A stretch of 64,000 bases of DNA from an uncultured Bacteroidales bacterium (GTDB lineage: Bacteria > Bacteroidota > Bacteroidia > Bacteroidales > P3): positions 1 through 64,000 of the forward strand of contig ONEY01000005.1 of the NCBI GenBank assembly GCA_900316965.1. Reading direction: 5' to 3'. The position numbers and the translations under genes are program-made. Positions 45,129-55,102 of this stretch are shown one piece after another. Each line of letters starts with the position of its first letter. Within the stretch, counting starts at the first letter, position 1. The notes under the pieces are model-generated. The model had not been told where the DNA came from and did no database searches. It was given only the letters and a program-made list of their open reading frames with translations.

Positions 45129-45655
45129 TTATACAGGTCTTACTACAAGCTACACTAATGAGATTAAATATGTTTCCCTAAATTGGAATACTTGAAACAT
45201 TGCTGCTTTGCAATACATAGATTAATATAGACACTATATCAACCATTACATATCACAAGGCGATACAAAAACTATTAATCCCCAATCAGTCATTAGAACC
45301 CACACACCATGTTTAAAGACTTAATGAAACTATTCATACCAAATCAGAATTTATTTCATAAGATTTGCCTGGATCCAACAAAAAACAAGCTTTCTCGACG
45401 CTCATCTTTGTTAACGTTCGGCAAATTGTCCACATTCCTGTCTCTATTTGCAACGCATAAATTAGCCTTACTTGCTACAATGGAGCTTGTACCCATCTAG
45501 GCCTGCAACAGCGTTGCGGCCAATTGACTCGAAACAAATACCAATCTAATATAAATCCTAACGACCGCTTGTGGTTAAAATGGATTATTGACACTGGTGT
45601 GGGGGAAAAGTGAGAAACCTAATATTACAGATTTAAAGATAATCATCACTAAAAG
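45129..45655. other. Gene-free region between convergent operons
   Basis: About 530 nt with no supported gene. A 63-residue plus-strand frame (45309-45500) is Lys/Leu-rich and has no family features, so I left it out. No strong hairpins or repeats seen except the terminators at each end. Confidence 0.45.
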
Positions 45656-45690
45656 ACAAAAAAAGAACCCCAACTCCCGTTGAGGTTCCA
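45656..45690 (-). terminator. Terminator of the rpsF-rpsR-rplI operon
   Basis: On the minus strand GAACCTCAAC-GGGA-GTTGGGGTTC forms the stem, followed by seven T. Confidence 0.88.
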
Positions 45691-45746
45691 ACCTAAAAAT
45701 TGTACTATGAAAAAGAAAACTTCCTTGTTTTACAGCTTGATTATTC

Positions 45747-46226
45747 TCAAGCTTCGGGAGCTTCCGCTACGGGAGCTTCCTCGTTGACGACTTCAAGGTT
45801 AAGAGTAGCCTTGATTTCGCGGTAGATATTTACAACAGCGTTATAAGTACCAACTTCCTTGATTTTTGAACCATCAACAACAATTTTCTTACGATCAACA
45901 TCATAGTTGTACTGAGCCTTTAAAGCGTCAGCAATCTGAATGTTGTTGATAGAACCGAAGAGCTGGCCGTTTTCGCCGACCTTAGTAGCCAAACGAACAC
46001 TTTTACCATCGAGAGCAGCTTTAAGAGTCTCAGCGTCCTTGCGGAGTTTTTCCTCTTTAAAAGCACGCTGACGGAGAGTCTCTTCGTGCATCTTCTTGTT
46101 GGCAGGGGTAGCCATAATGGCCATGCCCTGAGGAAGAAGATAATTATTGGCGTAACCGTCTTTTACGGTAACGATATCGTCTTTATAACCAAGATTAACA
46201 ACGTCTTGTTTCAATATAATTTGCAT
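45747..46226 (-). CDS. rplI: 50S ribosomal protein L9
   Basis: 159 residues. N-terminal rRNA-binding domain with the family start MQIILKQDVVNLGYKDDIVTVKDGYANNYLLPQG, long linking helix, and C-terminal domain. The last 12 residues (EEAPVAEAPEA) are an acidic Ala/Pro tail not found in all L9. Third gene of the rpsF-rpsR-rplI operon, with a terminator about 60 nt after it. Confidence 0.98.
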   Translation of the reverse strand: MQIILKQDVVNLGYKDDIVTVKDGYANNYLLPQGMAIMATPANKKMHEETLRQRAFKEEKLRKDAETLKAALDGKSVRLATKVGENGQLFGSINNIQIADALKAQYNYDVDRKKIVVDGSKIKEVGTYNAVVNIYREIKATLNLEVVNEEAPVAEAPEA

Positions 46227-46244
46227 GTGTTCTTCCTCCTTTAA

Positions 46245-46511
46245 TTACTTTAAACAATCGGCAACATAGGGCAGCAATGCCAAGTGGCGGGCACGCTTGA
46301 TTGCCTGTGATACTTTCTTCTGATACTTGTTAGAAGTACCGGTGATACGACGGGGAAGGATCTTACCCTGCTCATTTACAAATTTCAGCAGGAAGTCGGC
46401 ATCCTTATAGTCAATATACTTTATGCCGAGTTTTTTGAAACGGCAATATTTCTTACGCTGTGTCTCAACAGCTATAGGAGTCAAATATTTGATTTCGCTT
46501 TCGTTAGCCAT
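46245..46511 (-). CDS. rpsR: 30S ribosomal protein S18
   Basis: 88 residues, normal for S18. [37 protein letters not shown] and [20 protein letters not shown] are characteristic. It binds the S6 protein, encoded 65 nt upstream, on the small subunit platform. rplI follows after 18 nt. Confidence 0.98.
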   Translation of the reverse strand: MANESEIKYLTPIAVETQRKKYCRFKKLGIKYIDYKDADFLLKFVNEQGKILPRRITGTSNKYQKKVSQAIKRARHLALLPYVADCLK

Positions 46512-46576
46512 GATTTCAAAGTTGAATATGAGTGATTTTAGAGTAATTAACTCATCAAAAACTCAGGTTAATAACA

Positions 46577-46951
46577 TTATTTTACTTCCTCTGCAGGAGC
46601 TGTCTCTTCAGCGACAACGTTCTTTTTAGCGTTGCGTTTTTTCTCGTTGTAAGCGATAGCATGCTTGTCGAGAGAAACGGTGAGGAAGCGAAGTAGACGT
46701 TCGTCACGTTTGTAAGCGACCTCGAGATCGGCGATGACATTACCTTCAGCTTTGAACTCAATGAGGTAATAAAAACCAGAAGATTTTTTCTTGATAGGAT
46801 ATGCGAGCTTGCGCATGCCCCAATTGTTTGTGTAGACAATCTCAGCACCATGGTCGGTGAGGAAGTCAGTGTACTTTTTTACCGTTTCCTTCATCTGTTC
46901 TTCAGACAAAACGGGAGTTGCAATGAAAACGGTTTCGTATTGTTTTACCAT
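46577..46951 (-). CDS. rpsF: 30S ribosomal protein S6
   Basis: 124 residues. [24 protein letters not shown] and [23 protein letters not shown] are the S6 pattern; the C-terminal tail is acidic ([12 protein letters not shown]). First gene of the operon. It begins 42 nt after the tRNA-Thr gene, so the operon may be transcribed through the tRNA cluster. Confidence 0.98.
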   Translation of the reverse strand: MVKQYETVFIATPVLSEEQMKETVKKYTDFLTDHGAEIVYTNNWGMRKLAYPIKKKSSGFYYLIEFKAEGNVIADLEVAYKRDERLLRFLTVSLDKHAIAYNEKKRNAKKNVVAEETAPAEEVK

Positions 46952-46993
46952 TATAAAAAAAATTAAGAATTAAAAATTTCCGTAAAGAATTCG

Positions 46994-47066
<73 letters not shown>

Positions 47067-47107
47067 TGCAATCGAGGTTTTAATTAGCTAAGGTTTGCGG
47101 GTGAGTG

Positions 47108-47181
47108 TCGGGGTGAGAAGACTCGAACTTCCGGCCTCCACGTCCCGAACGTGGCGCGCTAGCCAACTGCGCTACACCCCG
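47108..47181 (-). tRNA. tRNA-Pro (anticodon CGG)
   Basis: Acceptor CGGGGTG/CACCCCG, anticodon stem CCACG/CGTGG with loop TTCGGGA (anticodon CGG), T-loop AGTTCGAGTCT. The CGGGGTG start is typical of proline tRNA. Confidence 0.95.
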
Positions 47182-47189
47182 AAGTGTGG

Positions 47190-47262
47190 TGTCCTGGCAG
47201 GGATTCGAACCCTGGACCCATTGATTAAGAGTCAATTGCTCTACCAGCTGAGCTACCAAGAC
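47190..47262 (-). tRNA. tRNA-Lys (anticodon CTT)
   Basis: Acceptor GTCTTGG/CCAGGAC (one T-G pair), anticodon stem ATTGA/TCAAT around loop CTCTTAA (anticodon CTT), T-arm CAGGGTTCGAATCCCTG. Confidence 0.95.
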
Positions 47263-47312
47263 AAAAAATGTACTTTATAATGTACAAAAAATTTCAAATT
47301 ACTCTTTTTCAG

Positions 47313-47395
47313 TACTCCGGGTGGGACTTGAACCCACACGCCCTTGCGGGCAAGGGATTTTAAGTCCCTCGTGTCTACCATTCCACCACCAGAGC
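47313..47395 (-). tRNA. tRNA-Leu (anticodon TAA)
   Basis: A class II tRNA of 83 nt with a long variable arm (TTGCCCGCAAGGGCG). Acceptor GCTCTGG/CCGGAGT, anticodon loop CTTAAAA (anticodon TAA), T-arm TGGGTTCAAGTCCCA. Confidence 0.95.
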
Positions 47396-47421
47396 ATCAC
47401 AATGACTGGTCGGAGACCTAG

Positions 47422-47494
<73 letters not shown>

Positions 47495-47523
47495 TTATTA
47501 AATCAATGTCCTTTTATATTTAG

Positions 47524-47596
<73 letters not shown>

Positions 47597-47662
47597 ATAC
47601 TTTTTTTCAACTCAAAAGCGGTTGCAAAAGTACAAACATTTTTTATATTGACAAAATATTTT

Positions 47663-50326
47663 TTATTTTTTCTTGACAATTTTTTTTATCTCGTTCAATT
47701 TCATCAAAGCCTCAAGAGGTGTAAGTGTATCAATATCAATATCTAGAATTTTATCCCTTATCTCTAGAAGCGTTGGATCATCCAGCTGGATAAAACTCAA
47801 TTGATAGCCAGGTTCAGGTATGTTTTTTTGCTCTTTTTTGATTGGTTTATCATTATTTTGGTCAGATCTTTTTCCGTTTTTTGACTCCAAAATTTCAAGC
47901 ATAGCATGAGCCCTTTTCAACACTTGAGGAGGCATGCCTGCCATGCGTGCGACATGAATACCAAAACTATGCTCACTGCCACCAGGCTCAAGTTTTCGCA
48001 TAAAAATAACTTTGTTTCCTACCTCTTTTACAGAAATATGATAATTCTTTATACGTTCATAACTATCGGCCATCTCTATCAATTCGTGGTAGTGGGTGGC
48101 AAACATCACCTTGGGCCTCATCGACTTGCGTTCATGCAGATATTCTGTTATCGCCCATGCTATCGAAATACCATCATAAGTGCTTGTTCCGCGACCAATC
48201 TCGTCGAGAAGGACTAGGCTTCGATCGCTGACATTATTCAAAATACTAGCTGTTTCATTCATCTCAACCATGAAAGTTGACTCGCCCGACGATATGTTGT
48301 CGGAGGCGCCTACACGGGTAAAGACCTTGTCAACTACGCCAATGCGAGCCTTTTGGGCTGGACAGTAGCACCCCATTTGAGCCATTATAACAATCAATGC
48401 TGTTTGGCGCAACAATGCAGACTTACCCGACATATTAGGCCCCGTAATAATCATTATCTGCTGATTGTCTCCGTCGAGACGCACATTGTTTGATACATAT
48501 TTCTCACCCAACGGCAACTGAGTCTCAATGACAGGATGTCGTCCCTCCTCAATATCTATCACACCGTCATCAAAGAGTTGAGGACGACAGTAGTTATTAG
48601 CGAGAGCAACAGCAGCAAAACCCTGCAGGCAGTCAATTTGGGCTATTATCTGCGCATCATATTGAATGGGTTGTACATATTCGGTCAAGGTTTGCAACAA
48701 GCTTTCGTACAATCTAGCCTCTATTTCCTGAATGCGGCTTTCTGCGCCAAGAATCTTTTCCTCATATTCCTTAAGCTCTTGAGTGATATAACGTTCAGCA
48801 TTTGTTAAAGTCTGTCGACGCATCCACTCGGGAGGTACTTTGTCGCGATGAGTATTGGTTACTTCAAGATAGTAGCCAAAGACATTGTTGAAACCCACCT
48901 TCAACGAGGGTATACCTGTACGTTCAATCTCTCGCTGCTGCAAATTGGCAAGATAATTTTTTCCACTGCCCGACAGCGAACGCAACTCATCGAGTTCTTT
49001 GTCGACACCATCGGATATTACACCACCCTTTTCTACCTTTACAGGCGCATCCTCGCTAATTTCCGCGTCTATCTTGTCGTAAATAGAGCGGCAGCTGTTA
49101 AGATGTTCTCCGAAACGCTGCAAGACATCATTCTGCATACCTAAACAGAGTGACTTCACTGCCTCAATCTCACCTAGCGAGCGTTTCAACTGTAATAGCT
49201 CTCGTGGGTTAATGCGTCCAATTGCGACCTTGGAAATAAGACGTTCCATATCGCCTATTCCACGGACATGCTGGCGTAACACATCGGCAGCGTCGCCACA
49301 GCGCACCAGTTGATCCACCACAGAGAGTCTTTCCTCAGCCAAAGAAGGTTCTTTTAACGGCATCACTATCCAACGGCGCAGCATGCGCGACCCCATTGGA
49401 GTAAGCGTCTGATCTACAACATCAATAAGAGTTTTTGCACTCTCATTGGGAGAATATATGAGCTCAAGATTACGAATAGTGAAACGATCGAGCCAAACAT
49501 ACTTGTCTTCCTCTATACGTTTGAGTTTGCAAATATGCTGTGTCCTATCATGCTGAGTATCTTGCAAGTAATAGAGTGCCGCCCCTGCGGCAATAACACC
49601 TTCTTTCAAGTCCTCGACACCAAAACCCTTCAAAGAGCTGGTTCCAAATTGTTTCAAAAGAATTTCCTCGGCAAAATCGGATGTAAACACCCAATCGTCG
49701 AAAGTGTTAGTATAGTATTTCTCAGGAAAAGTCTCTTGGAAACGTCTAAGCAACTTACGTTGCAATACTATCTCTGTAGGATGAAAATTTTGCAACAACT
49801 TGTCGATATAGTGAGTATCGCCCTGGGCAACAAAAAACTCACCTGTAGAAACATCCAGAAAACTGATGCCGTGTATTTTGTCAGTAAGATGAAGTCCGCA
49901 CAGGAAGTTATTCTCTTTAACCTCTAAAACCATATCGTTGTACGACACGCCAGGGGTTACAAGTTCTGTGATACCACGTTTCACAAGACCCTTAGTGGTT
50001 TTAGGATCCTCAAGTTGCTCACAAATTGCAACACGTTGGCCAGCCTTAACCAGTCTTGGAAGGTATTGTTCCAAAGCATGGTGAGGAAATCCCGCCAATT
50101 CTGTATATGTAGAATTGCCGCTAGCCTTGCGTGTCAGAGTAATACCAAGGATACCAGAGCATTTGATGGCATCGCTACTGAAGGTCTCGTAAAAGTCTCC
50201 AACACGAAACAGGAGCATAGCATCGGGGAATTTTTTTTTCATTTCCCCATACTGCCTCATCAAGGGAGTGTCCTTGTCGCCTCGTTGCTGTGTACTTTCC
50301 TCTTTATCTGTTTTTTTGTTTGCCAC
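47663..50326 (-). CDS. mutS: DNA mismatch repair protein MutS
   Basis: 887 residues. Mismatch-binding domain with [27 protein letters not shown] (the Phe-X-Glu motif), clamp and lever domains, and the ATPase with Walker [14 protein letters not shown] near residue 630, [23 protein letters not shown] and FATHYHEL. It finds mismatches and starts repair with MutL. Family length is normal. It is followed at once on the same strand by six tRNA genes. Confidence 0.98.
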   Translation of the reverse strand: MANKKTDKEESTQQRGDKDTPLMRQYGEMKKKFPDAMLLFRVGDFYETFSSDAIKCSGILGITLTRKASGNSTYTELAGFPHHALEQYLPRLVKAGQRVAICEQLEDPKTTKGLVKRGITELVTPGVSYNDMVLEVKENNFLCGLHLTDKIHGISFLDVSTGEFFVAQGDTHYIDKLLQNFHPTEIVLQRKLLRRFQETFPEKYYTNTFDDWVFTSDFAEEILLKQFGTSSLKGFGVEDLKEGVIAAGAALYYLQDTQHDRTQHICKLKRIEEDKYVWLDRFTIRNLELIYSPNESAKTLIDVVDQTLTPMGSRMLRRWIVMPLKEPSLAEERLSVVDQLVRCGDAADVLRQHVRGIGDMERLISKVAIGRINPRELLQLKRSLGEIEAVKSLCLGMQNDVLQRFGEHLNSCRSIYDKIDAEISEDAPVKVEKGGVISDGVDKELDELRSLSGSGKNYLANLQQREIERTGIPSLKVGFNNVFGYYLEVTNTHRDKVPPEWMRRQTLTNAERYITQELKEYEEKILGAESRIQEIEARLYESLLQTLTEYVQPIQYDAQIIAQIDCLQGFAAVALANNYCRPQLFDDGVIDIEEGRHPVIETQLPLGEKYVSNNVRLDGDNQQIMIITGPNMSGKSALLRQTALIVIMAQMGCYCPAQKARIGVVDKVFTRVGASDNISSGESTFMVEMNETASILNNVSDRSLVLLDEIGRGTSTYDGISIAWAITEYLHERKSMRPKVMFATHYHELIEMADSYERIKNYHISVKEVGNKVIFMRKLEPGGSEHSFGIHVARMAGMPPQVLKRAHAMLEILESKNGKRSDQNNDKPIKKEQKNIPEPGYQLSFIQLDDPTLLEIRDKILDIDIDTLTPLEALMKLNEIKKIVKKK

Positions 50327-50461
50327 AGTGTCGTTTTTTTAAAATTGCAAAAATACAAAAAATGTCCCTGCATTTATTTTATGCAGAGACATTAATATTA
50401 AACAAAAACAATTATTACGCTATATTCCAGTGCACTACATGTTAAAAAAAACAATTCATTG

Positions 50462-51148
50462 TCAGTCTCGGTTGCCTAGGTATATCATCAGATAGTACAA
50501 CAATGTTGCCAACGATGTCAATGCGCTAATAACATATGTATAGGCTGCTGAACGAAGCGCGCTTTCGGCATAGCCATGTGTGTCTGGCGATGTAATATTA
50601 TGGGTGTTAAGCCAAACTAACGCACGACGCGAGGCGTTGATTTCAACCGGCAATGTCACTATTGAGAAGAGTGTCGTCACAGCAAATAAGATAATACCCG
50701 CAAGAAGAAGGCTTGGAAATTTCTGAACCATCAAAATACCTATGAAAAGTATCCAGGGCGTGAATCGATTAGAGATATTCACCGCAGGAACAAGTTTGGA
50801 GCGCAAACCTAGCCAATAATAGGCGGTGGCATGCTGGACTGCGTGCCCACACTCGTGTGCGGCGACAGCGGCGGCAGCGACACTATTGCCATTGTATACG
50901 GCATGACTAAGATTCAAAGTCTTATTCACTGGATTGTAATGGTCGGTAAGCGTCCCGTTCACCTCTTGAATAGTGACATCACGAATGTCGTTGTCTAGCA
51001 GCATCTGTTCGGCCACCTCACGACCTGTCATGCCATAATTCATCGGTATTTTAGAGTATTTTTTGAATTTCGATTCAACACTCTTACTCGCTATAAAGCT
51101 GAGAACAAAAAGAATTCCGAAAATAATCCAAATCAATGGGATGTTCAT
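50462..51148 (-). CDS. Membrane zinc metallopeptidase (Zn_peptidase_2, YugP-like)
   Basis: 228 residues. N-terminal membrane helix (about 4-20), zinc motif HECGHAVQH (98-106), then two or three membrane helices (about 124-170 and 200-222). This is the YugP/COG2738 family of inner-membrane metalloproteases, present in many bacteria without a fixed role, probably envelope protein quality control. Confidence 0.92.
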   Translation of the reverse strand: MNIPLIWIIFGILFVLSFIASKSVESKFKKYSKIPMNYGMTGREVAEQMLLDNDIRDVTIQEVNGTLTDHYNPVNKTLNLSHAVYNGNSVAAAAVAAHECGHAVQHATAYYWLGLRSKLVPAVNISNRFTPWILFIGILMVQKFPSLLLAGIILFAVTTLFSIVTLPVEINASRRALVWLNTHNITSPDTHGYAESALRSAAYTYVISALTSLATLLYYLMIYLGNRD

Positions 51149-51202
51149 TTTATAAAAGTTTTAATAGTTTTTTAAGATTGACAAAAGAGTATAAGCCACT
51201 TC

Positions 51203-51246
51203 AAAAAAGGGATATTAGTTGAGAGTCTCAACTAATATCCCTTTTT
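51203..51246. terminator. Terminator-like hairpin with no obvious gene
   Basis: AAAAAGGGATATTAGTTGAGA and TCTCAACTAATATCCCTTTTT form a nearly perfect 18-bp stem with T-runs on both strands. It lies in the 450-nt gap between the peptidase start and the B12 riboswitch, where no gene points into it. It may end an unannotated transcript. Confidence 0.55.
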
Positions 51247-51584
51247 AACGACTTTCACATTTTATTATTGTACATTATATATTTTTTTAGGGTTTTTAAG
51301 TATAACCGACAAATACATCTCTTGCATAAATAAAAAAATATGAATAGGTATAAACCGAATGGGAAATGCCACTATTAAACAAAACTATCGTTTAAATACA
51401 ATAATAATAATATAAAGAACTGACATTTATATTGTCAACTCTTTGAGTTATCTATGCCATGACCATACCTATAATACGTAAAAAAGAAGATTGTCCACAA
51501 CTGGCTTATGAGCTGTTTGTTCGACATACTAAAGCATTTTGGCACTATGTAAAACACTATTATTGTTTATTGCATTTTTTTGTG

Positions 51585-51592
51585 TATTTTTG
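51585..51592 (+). promoter_or_regulatory. -7 box of the cobalamin riboswitch/btuB transcript
   Basis: TATTTTTG matches TAnnTTTG, with ATTG 19 nt upstream as a near match to -33. The riboswitch begins about 65 nt downstream. Confidence 0.5.
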
Positions 51593-51654
51593 CATTTGGA
51601 TTGGTCGTTAGAATAGTACATAAAACATTTACTAACAACAAAATGCACTATTCA

Positions 51655-51803
51655 TCATAACGTCAAAAGGGAACAATGTGCAATTCATTGACAGTCCCGC
51701 TGCTGTAAGTTCCACCAAAGGCTGCCCCACACAAGTCACTGTGTTAAAACAAATAGCATGGGAAGACGAGGCTAAGCCCGAACAAAGTCAGAAGACCTGC
51801 CAC
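51655..51803 (+). promoter_or_regulatory. Cobalamin riboswitch controlling btuB
   Basis: AAAAGGGAAC (51665-51674), GTGCAATTCATTGACAGTCCCGC, CTGTAAG, and the B12 box AGTCAGAAGACCTGCC (51786-51801) follow the consensus in the right order. Beyond it, AATTATC (51813-51819) can pair with GATAATT (51858-51864), which ends directly at the btuB ATG (51865), with a hairpin GCTCT/AGAGC stacked inside. Cobalamin binding could thus hide the start and block translation of the receptor. Recognised by motif order only. Confidence 0.9.
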
Positions 51804-51864
51804 TCCTACAACAATTATCTTACCGCCGATTCGGCCTAATGCTCTCGAGGAAAGAGCGATAATT

Positions 51865-53922
51865 ATGCTAAAAAGAATACAAAACAAAGAAATACTATCA
51901 ATAATAATTTTCTGCCTTGCATGGATTGCCTCACCTAGAACCCTTTCGGCACAAGACACAACGGCAACAAGCAACACTAAGCGGAAAATATTGAGCACCG
52001 TTACGGTTAGGGGGGATAACAAGACATCCTCCACCCTCTCAAAAGTGCCGGTTCAAATTGTTGACATGGAAAAGATGGAGCGTTCCGGCGACCTATTGCT
52101 AAGCGACGCCGTAAAGCACATGGCTGGAGTGACACTAAGAGACTATGGTGGAATTGGAGGAATGAAGACCGTATCGTCTCGCGGATTAGGAAGCCAGTTC
52201 AGCACACTAACTATTGACGGTGTAGCCGTCAACGACTGCCAAAACGGACAAGTCGACCTAGGCAGATATATGGTTGGCAACAGTTCACTTATTAGTCTTA
52301 GTAACGGAGAACAAGACGTCATGCTGCTATCGGCTAGAGCTACAGCCGCAGGCAGCATAATAAATATGGAGACAATGGTCCCGCAATTCCTACCAGGTGA
52401 GAACACCCACATGAGAATCAATATGGAAGCTGGTAGCTTTGGATTGTTGTCGCCATCTCTGGCTTTTGATCGACGACTTGGGAAAAGGATGGTTCTTTCG
52501 ATATGGGGCAACTGGCTGAAAAGCAACGGCGATTATCCCTTCACACTTTACTATACCACATCGCACAATGATAGTAGTTCGACCGAACTCAGACAACATT
52601 CAGCCATGTGGATGGCGACAGCCGACGCCAACCTCTTCTACTCCATTTCCCCTTCAAACACACTAACTACAAAAGTACATTACATACAAGGCTTTCACCA
52701 ACTTCCAGGACCAGTTATTTACTACTCACAGAAAGGATCTGAAAACACACGAGAAAAGCTATTCTTCGCCCAAACCAAATATCGGTGTCACAAAGAGAAT
52801 GCCAGCTTTCAAGTCATCGGAAAATACCAATACTCGTACGATTTGTACGAAGACTCTATGGCGTCGAGCCTAAGTCGATACATCATGAATGAATACAGAC
52901 AAAACGAAGGCTATCTCAGCGGCGCTTCAGTGTGGAAACCATCGACAAAACTTAGCGTAAGCGCTGCAACCGATGCCGCTATCACAACATTATCAAGCAA
53001 CCTAACTCAGAGCAACCAAGTGCATCGCACCACATCGCTATCCACAATCTCAGCACAATATAGACATCGCAAAATAGACATCAAAGCCACACTTCTTGCT
53101 ACTATAGTTTCAGAAAGAGTACTCGACAGCCACAAAAAAACACATTACAACAAACTTTCACCATACGCAGGAATATCTATCAAACCTTTCAACAACAGTC
53201 GTCTTAGGGTTAGATACTTCTTCAAAGAAACATACCGAGTGCCCAATTTCAGCGAAATGTACTTTTTTGTTGCCCCTCTCGACACCCTGCGTCCAGAGTG
53301 CGCCACACAACACAATATTGGTGTCACCCTACCCGTGACCGAATTCAAAGGCAACGACACATTGCCTCATTGGATCATGACACTAACTATAGACGGATAC
53401 CGAAACAGTGTAAAAGACAAAATAGTTGCCATACCACGACAAAATATGTTTATTTGGTCGACAATGAATCTTGGATTAGTAAATATAACAGGGTTGGATT
53501 TCAACATTTCACTCGACTGGGAAAGAGCCCATACAGCAGCCACCCTGTCAATAACCTATAGTTACCAGCAAGCCTTGGACTGCACCAATCCCAACAACCA
53601 CAAGACTTACCTCAACCAAATTCCATACACTCCTCGCAATAGCGGAGGAATATCGCTTTACATCAAAAACCGATTGGTCAATGTCGGTTATAGCTGCACC
53701 CTTGTTGGTGAACGTTACAGCAAACAACAAAACAATGACAATACACGCCTTGAAGCCTACAGCGACCATAGCATCTCTATCGACAGAACATTTGAATTGC
53801 CAATAGGAAATCTGCGATTACAAGCCCAGCTACTCAATATTTTCGACACCCAATACGAAGTAGTACGCTCCTACCCAATGATGGGACGCAACTTCCGATT
53901 TAAAGTTGGCTACTATTTCTAA
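51865..53922 (+). CDS. btuB: TonB-dependent outer-membrane receptor, BtuB-like cobalamin transporter
   Basis: 685 residues. Signal peptide, TonB-plug domain with KVPVQIVDMEKMERSGDLLLSDAVKHMAGVTLRDYGGIGGMKTVSSRGLGSQFS-type blocks, and a 22-strand-like barrel ending NFRFKVGYYF. The upstream cobalamin riboswitch and the downstream BtuG-like lipoprotein make vitamin B12 or another corrinoid the likely cargo. Uptake is TonB-energised. Length and plug fit BtuB (about 600-700 residues) and not SusC (about 1000). Confidence 0.9.
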   Translation: MLKRIQNKEILSIIIFCLAWIASPRTLSAQDTTATSNTKRKILSTVTVRGDNKTSSTLSKVPVQIVDMEKMERSGDLLLSDAVKHMAGVTLRDYGGIGGMKTVSSRGLGSQFSTLTIDGVAVNDCQNGQVDLGRYMVGNSSLISLSNGEQDVMLLSARATAAGSIINMETMVPQFLPGENTHMRINMEAGSFGLLSPSLAFDRRLGKRMVLSIWGNWLKSNGDYPFTLYYTTSHNDSSSTELRQHSAMWMATADANLFYSISPSNTLTTKVHYIQGFHQLPGPVIYYSQKGSENTREKLFFAQTKYRCHKENASFQVIGKYQYSYDLYEDSMASSLSRYIMNEYRQNEGYLSGASVWKPSTKLSVSAATDAAITTLSSNLTQSNQVHRTTSLSTISAQYRHRKIDIKATLLATIVSERVLDSHKKTHYNKLSPYAGISIKPFNNSRLRVRYFFKETYRVPNFSEMYFFVAPLDTLRPECATQHNIGVTLPVTEFKGNDTLPHWIMTLTIDGYRNSVKDKIVAIPRQNMFIWSTMNLGLVNITGLDFNISLDWERAHTAATLSITYSYQQALDCTNPNNHKTYLNQIPYTPRNSGGISLYIKNRLVNVGYSCTLVGERYSKQQNNDNTRLEAYSDHSISIDRTFELPIGNLRLQAQLLNIFDTQYEVVRSYPMMGRNFRFKVGYYF

Positions 53923-53969
53923 CACATGATCAACATCAAAAACTCAAGAATTATTATATTTATCATCCG

Positions 53970-55061
53970 ATGAAAAAAATCGCTTACAAACTAATTTACG
54001 CCACAGCAATTATGCTGTTTATAATCTCGTGCACAGAAAAACCAATTCAACCGGAGCCCGAACAACAATTGGGAGAAGAAGGGCGTTGGCCTTCAGGGGT
54101 AACGCCCTACGGCATTTCAATCAACCAGCAAAATGGTGACATAATCGTAACCACAAATGGCGACTATATCACCAGCGGTGACATATATGTCTATACCAAC
54201 GATCAATTGGTCAGACTAACCGAATTGGAACTCGGCACACTCCCATCAAAAGCTGTAGCCATTGACAACAACCAATTGCTTGCTCTCAACGAAGGATCTT
54301 GGGGCAACAACGATGCTGCCTTGTCATATGTCGACATCAATAAGAAAGAAGCCATTGTCGACTGGTTCGCCATCAATAACGCCCGTGGTTTGGGCGATGT
54401 GGCACAAGACATAGCCCTCTATGGGAACAAAGCTTATATATCGGTGACATTCTCAAACAGTATAGAATGTGTCGACATAAACTCCGGCACATCCACCCGA
54501 ATAGCACTTGGACAACAAAACGCACAAAATCCAAGATATCTTGCCACATCGGGGCAAAGCTTGTATGCGACATGCTATAATCCGCCATCTATCATATGCA
54601 TTGACACACTACAAAAAAATGTCACAGCGACCTGTCGTTTAGGCAAATTTCATCCAGAGGGAATCTGTGCTCTCAACGGAAAATTATACATTGCCAGCAG
54701 CAACATCTCCGACGAAAACTATAACTATAGCTACGACAACAAAATATATGTAGTCGACATAACATCGTTCAGTTTAGTGGACAGCATAACAGTGGGGTAT
54801 AATCCCGCTCTAGTGAAAGTACTTGACGCAAACCATATCGTCGTAAATTCCTGGGGCAACTACAGTTCCGATCCAGGAGGAACTTACATTATCGATGTCA
54901 ATACAAAGAACGTCACGCTTCTCGACATAATCCTCTACAACTTTGACGTGTATCAAGGGAACATATACGGATACACTAATCCATTCACCGCTTTCAAGTT
55001 CTATAAAATTGACGGATCAACAAGAATTGCCACAGAGATACTCAAACCCAAGGAGAAATAA
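53970..55061 (+). CDS. Surface beta-propeller lipoprotein, BtuG-like (DUF5074/YncE-type)
   Basis: 363 residues. Lipobox FIISC (Cys21), then seven-bladed-propeller repeats (QNGDIIVTTNGDY, NNQLLALNEGSWGNNDAALSYVDI, NKAYISVTFSNSIECVDI, LYATCYNPPSIICIDT, KLYIASSNISDENY). It lies 47 nt after the BtuB-like receptor in the same riboswitch-controlled transcript, as BtuG does in Bacteroides, where it binds B12 on the cell surface and passes it to BtuB. Binding affinity cannot be judged from sequence. Confidence 0.88.
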   Translation: MKKIAYKLIYATAIMLFIISCTEKPIQPEPEQQLGEEGRWPSGVTPYGISINQQNGDIIVTTNGDYITSGDIYVYTNDQLVRLTELELGTLPSKAVAIDNNQLLALNEGSWGNNDAALSYVDINKKEAIVDWFAINNARGLGDVAQDIALYGNKAYISVTFSNSIECVDINSGTSTRIALGQQNAQNPRYLATSGQSLYATCYNPPSIICIDTLQKNVTATCRLGKFHPEGICALNGKLYIASSNISDENYNYSYDNKIYVVDITSFSLVDSITVGYNPALVKVLDANHIVVNSWGNYSSDPGGTYIIDVNTKNVTLLDIILYNFDVYQGNIYGYTNPFTAFKFYKIDGSTRIATEILKPKEK

Positions 55062-55102
55062 AAAGAGAGGGCAGCGTTTGAATGCGCTGCCTTCTCTTTT
55101 AT
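55061..55102. terminator. Bidirectional terminator between btuG-like and PHP genes
   Basis: AAAAGAGAGGGCAGCG and CGCTGCCTTCTCTTTT form a strong stem between convergent genes, with T-rich flanks on both sides. It overlaps the PHP stop codon region by a few bases. Confidence 0.85.

Noticed and set aside
45309..45500. 63-residue frame in the gap after the DUF3857 genes
   Set aside because: Lys/Leu-rich, no start context, no recognisable features.
51459..51611. A 50-codon plus-strand frame beginning MTIPIIRKKEDCPQLAYELF, like the start of a GNAT acetyltransferase
   Set aside because: Only the first 20 residues look like GNAT; the rest is hydrophobic noise and overlaps the riboswitch promoter. 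At most a remnant.
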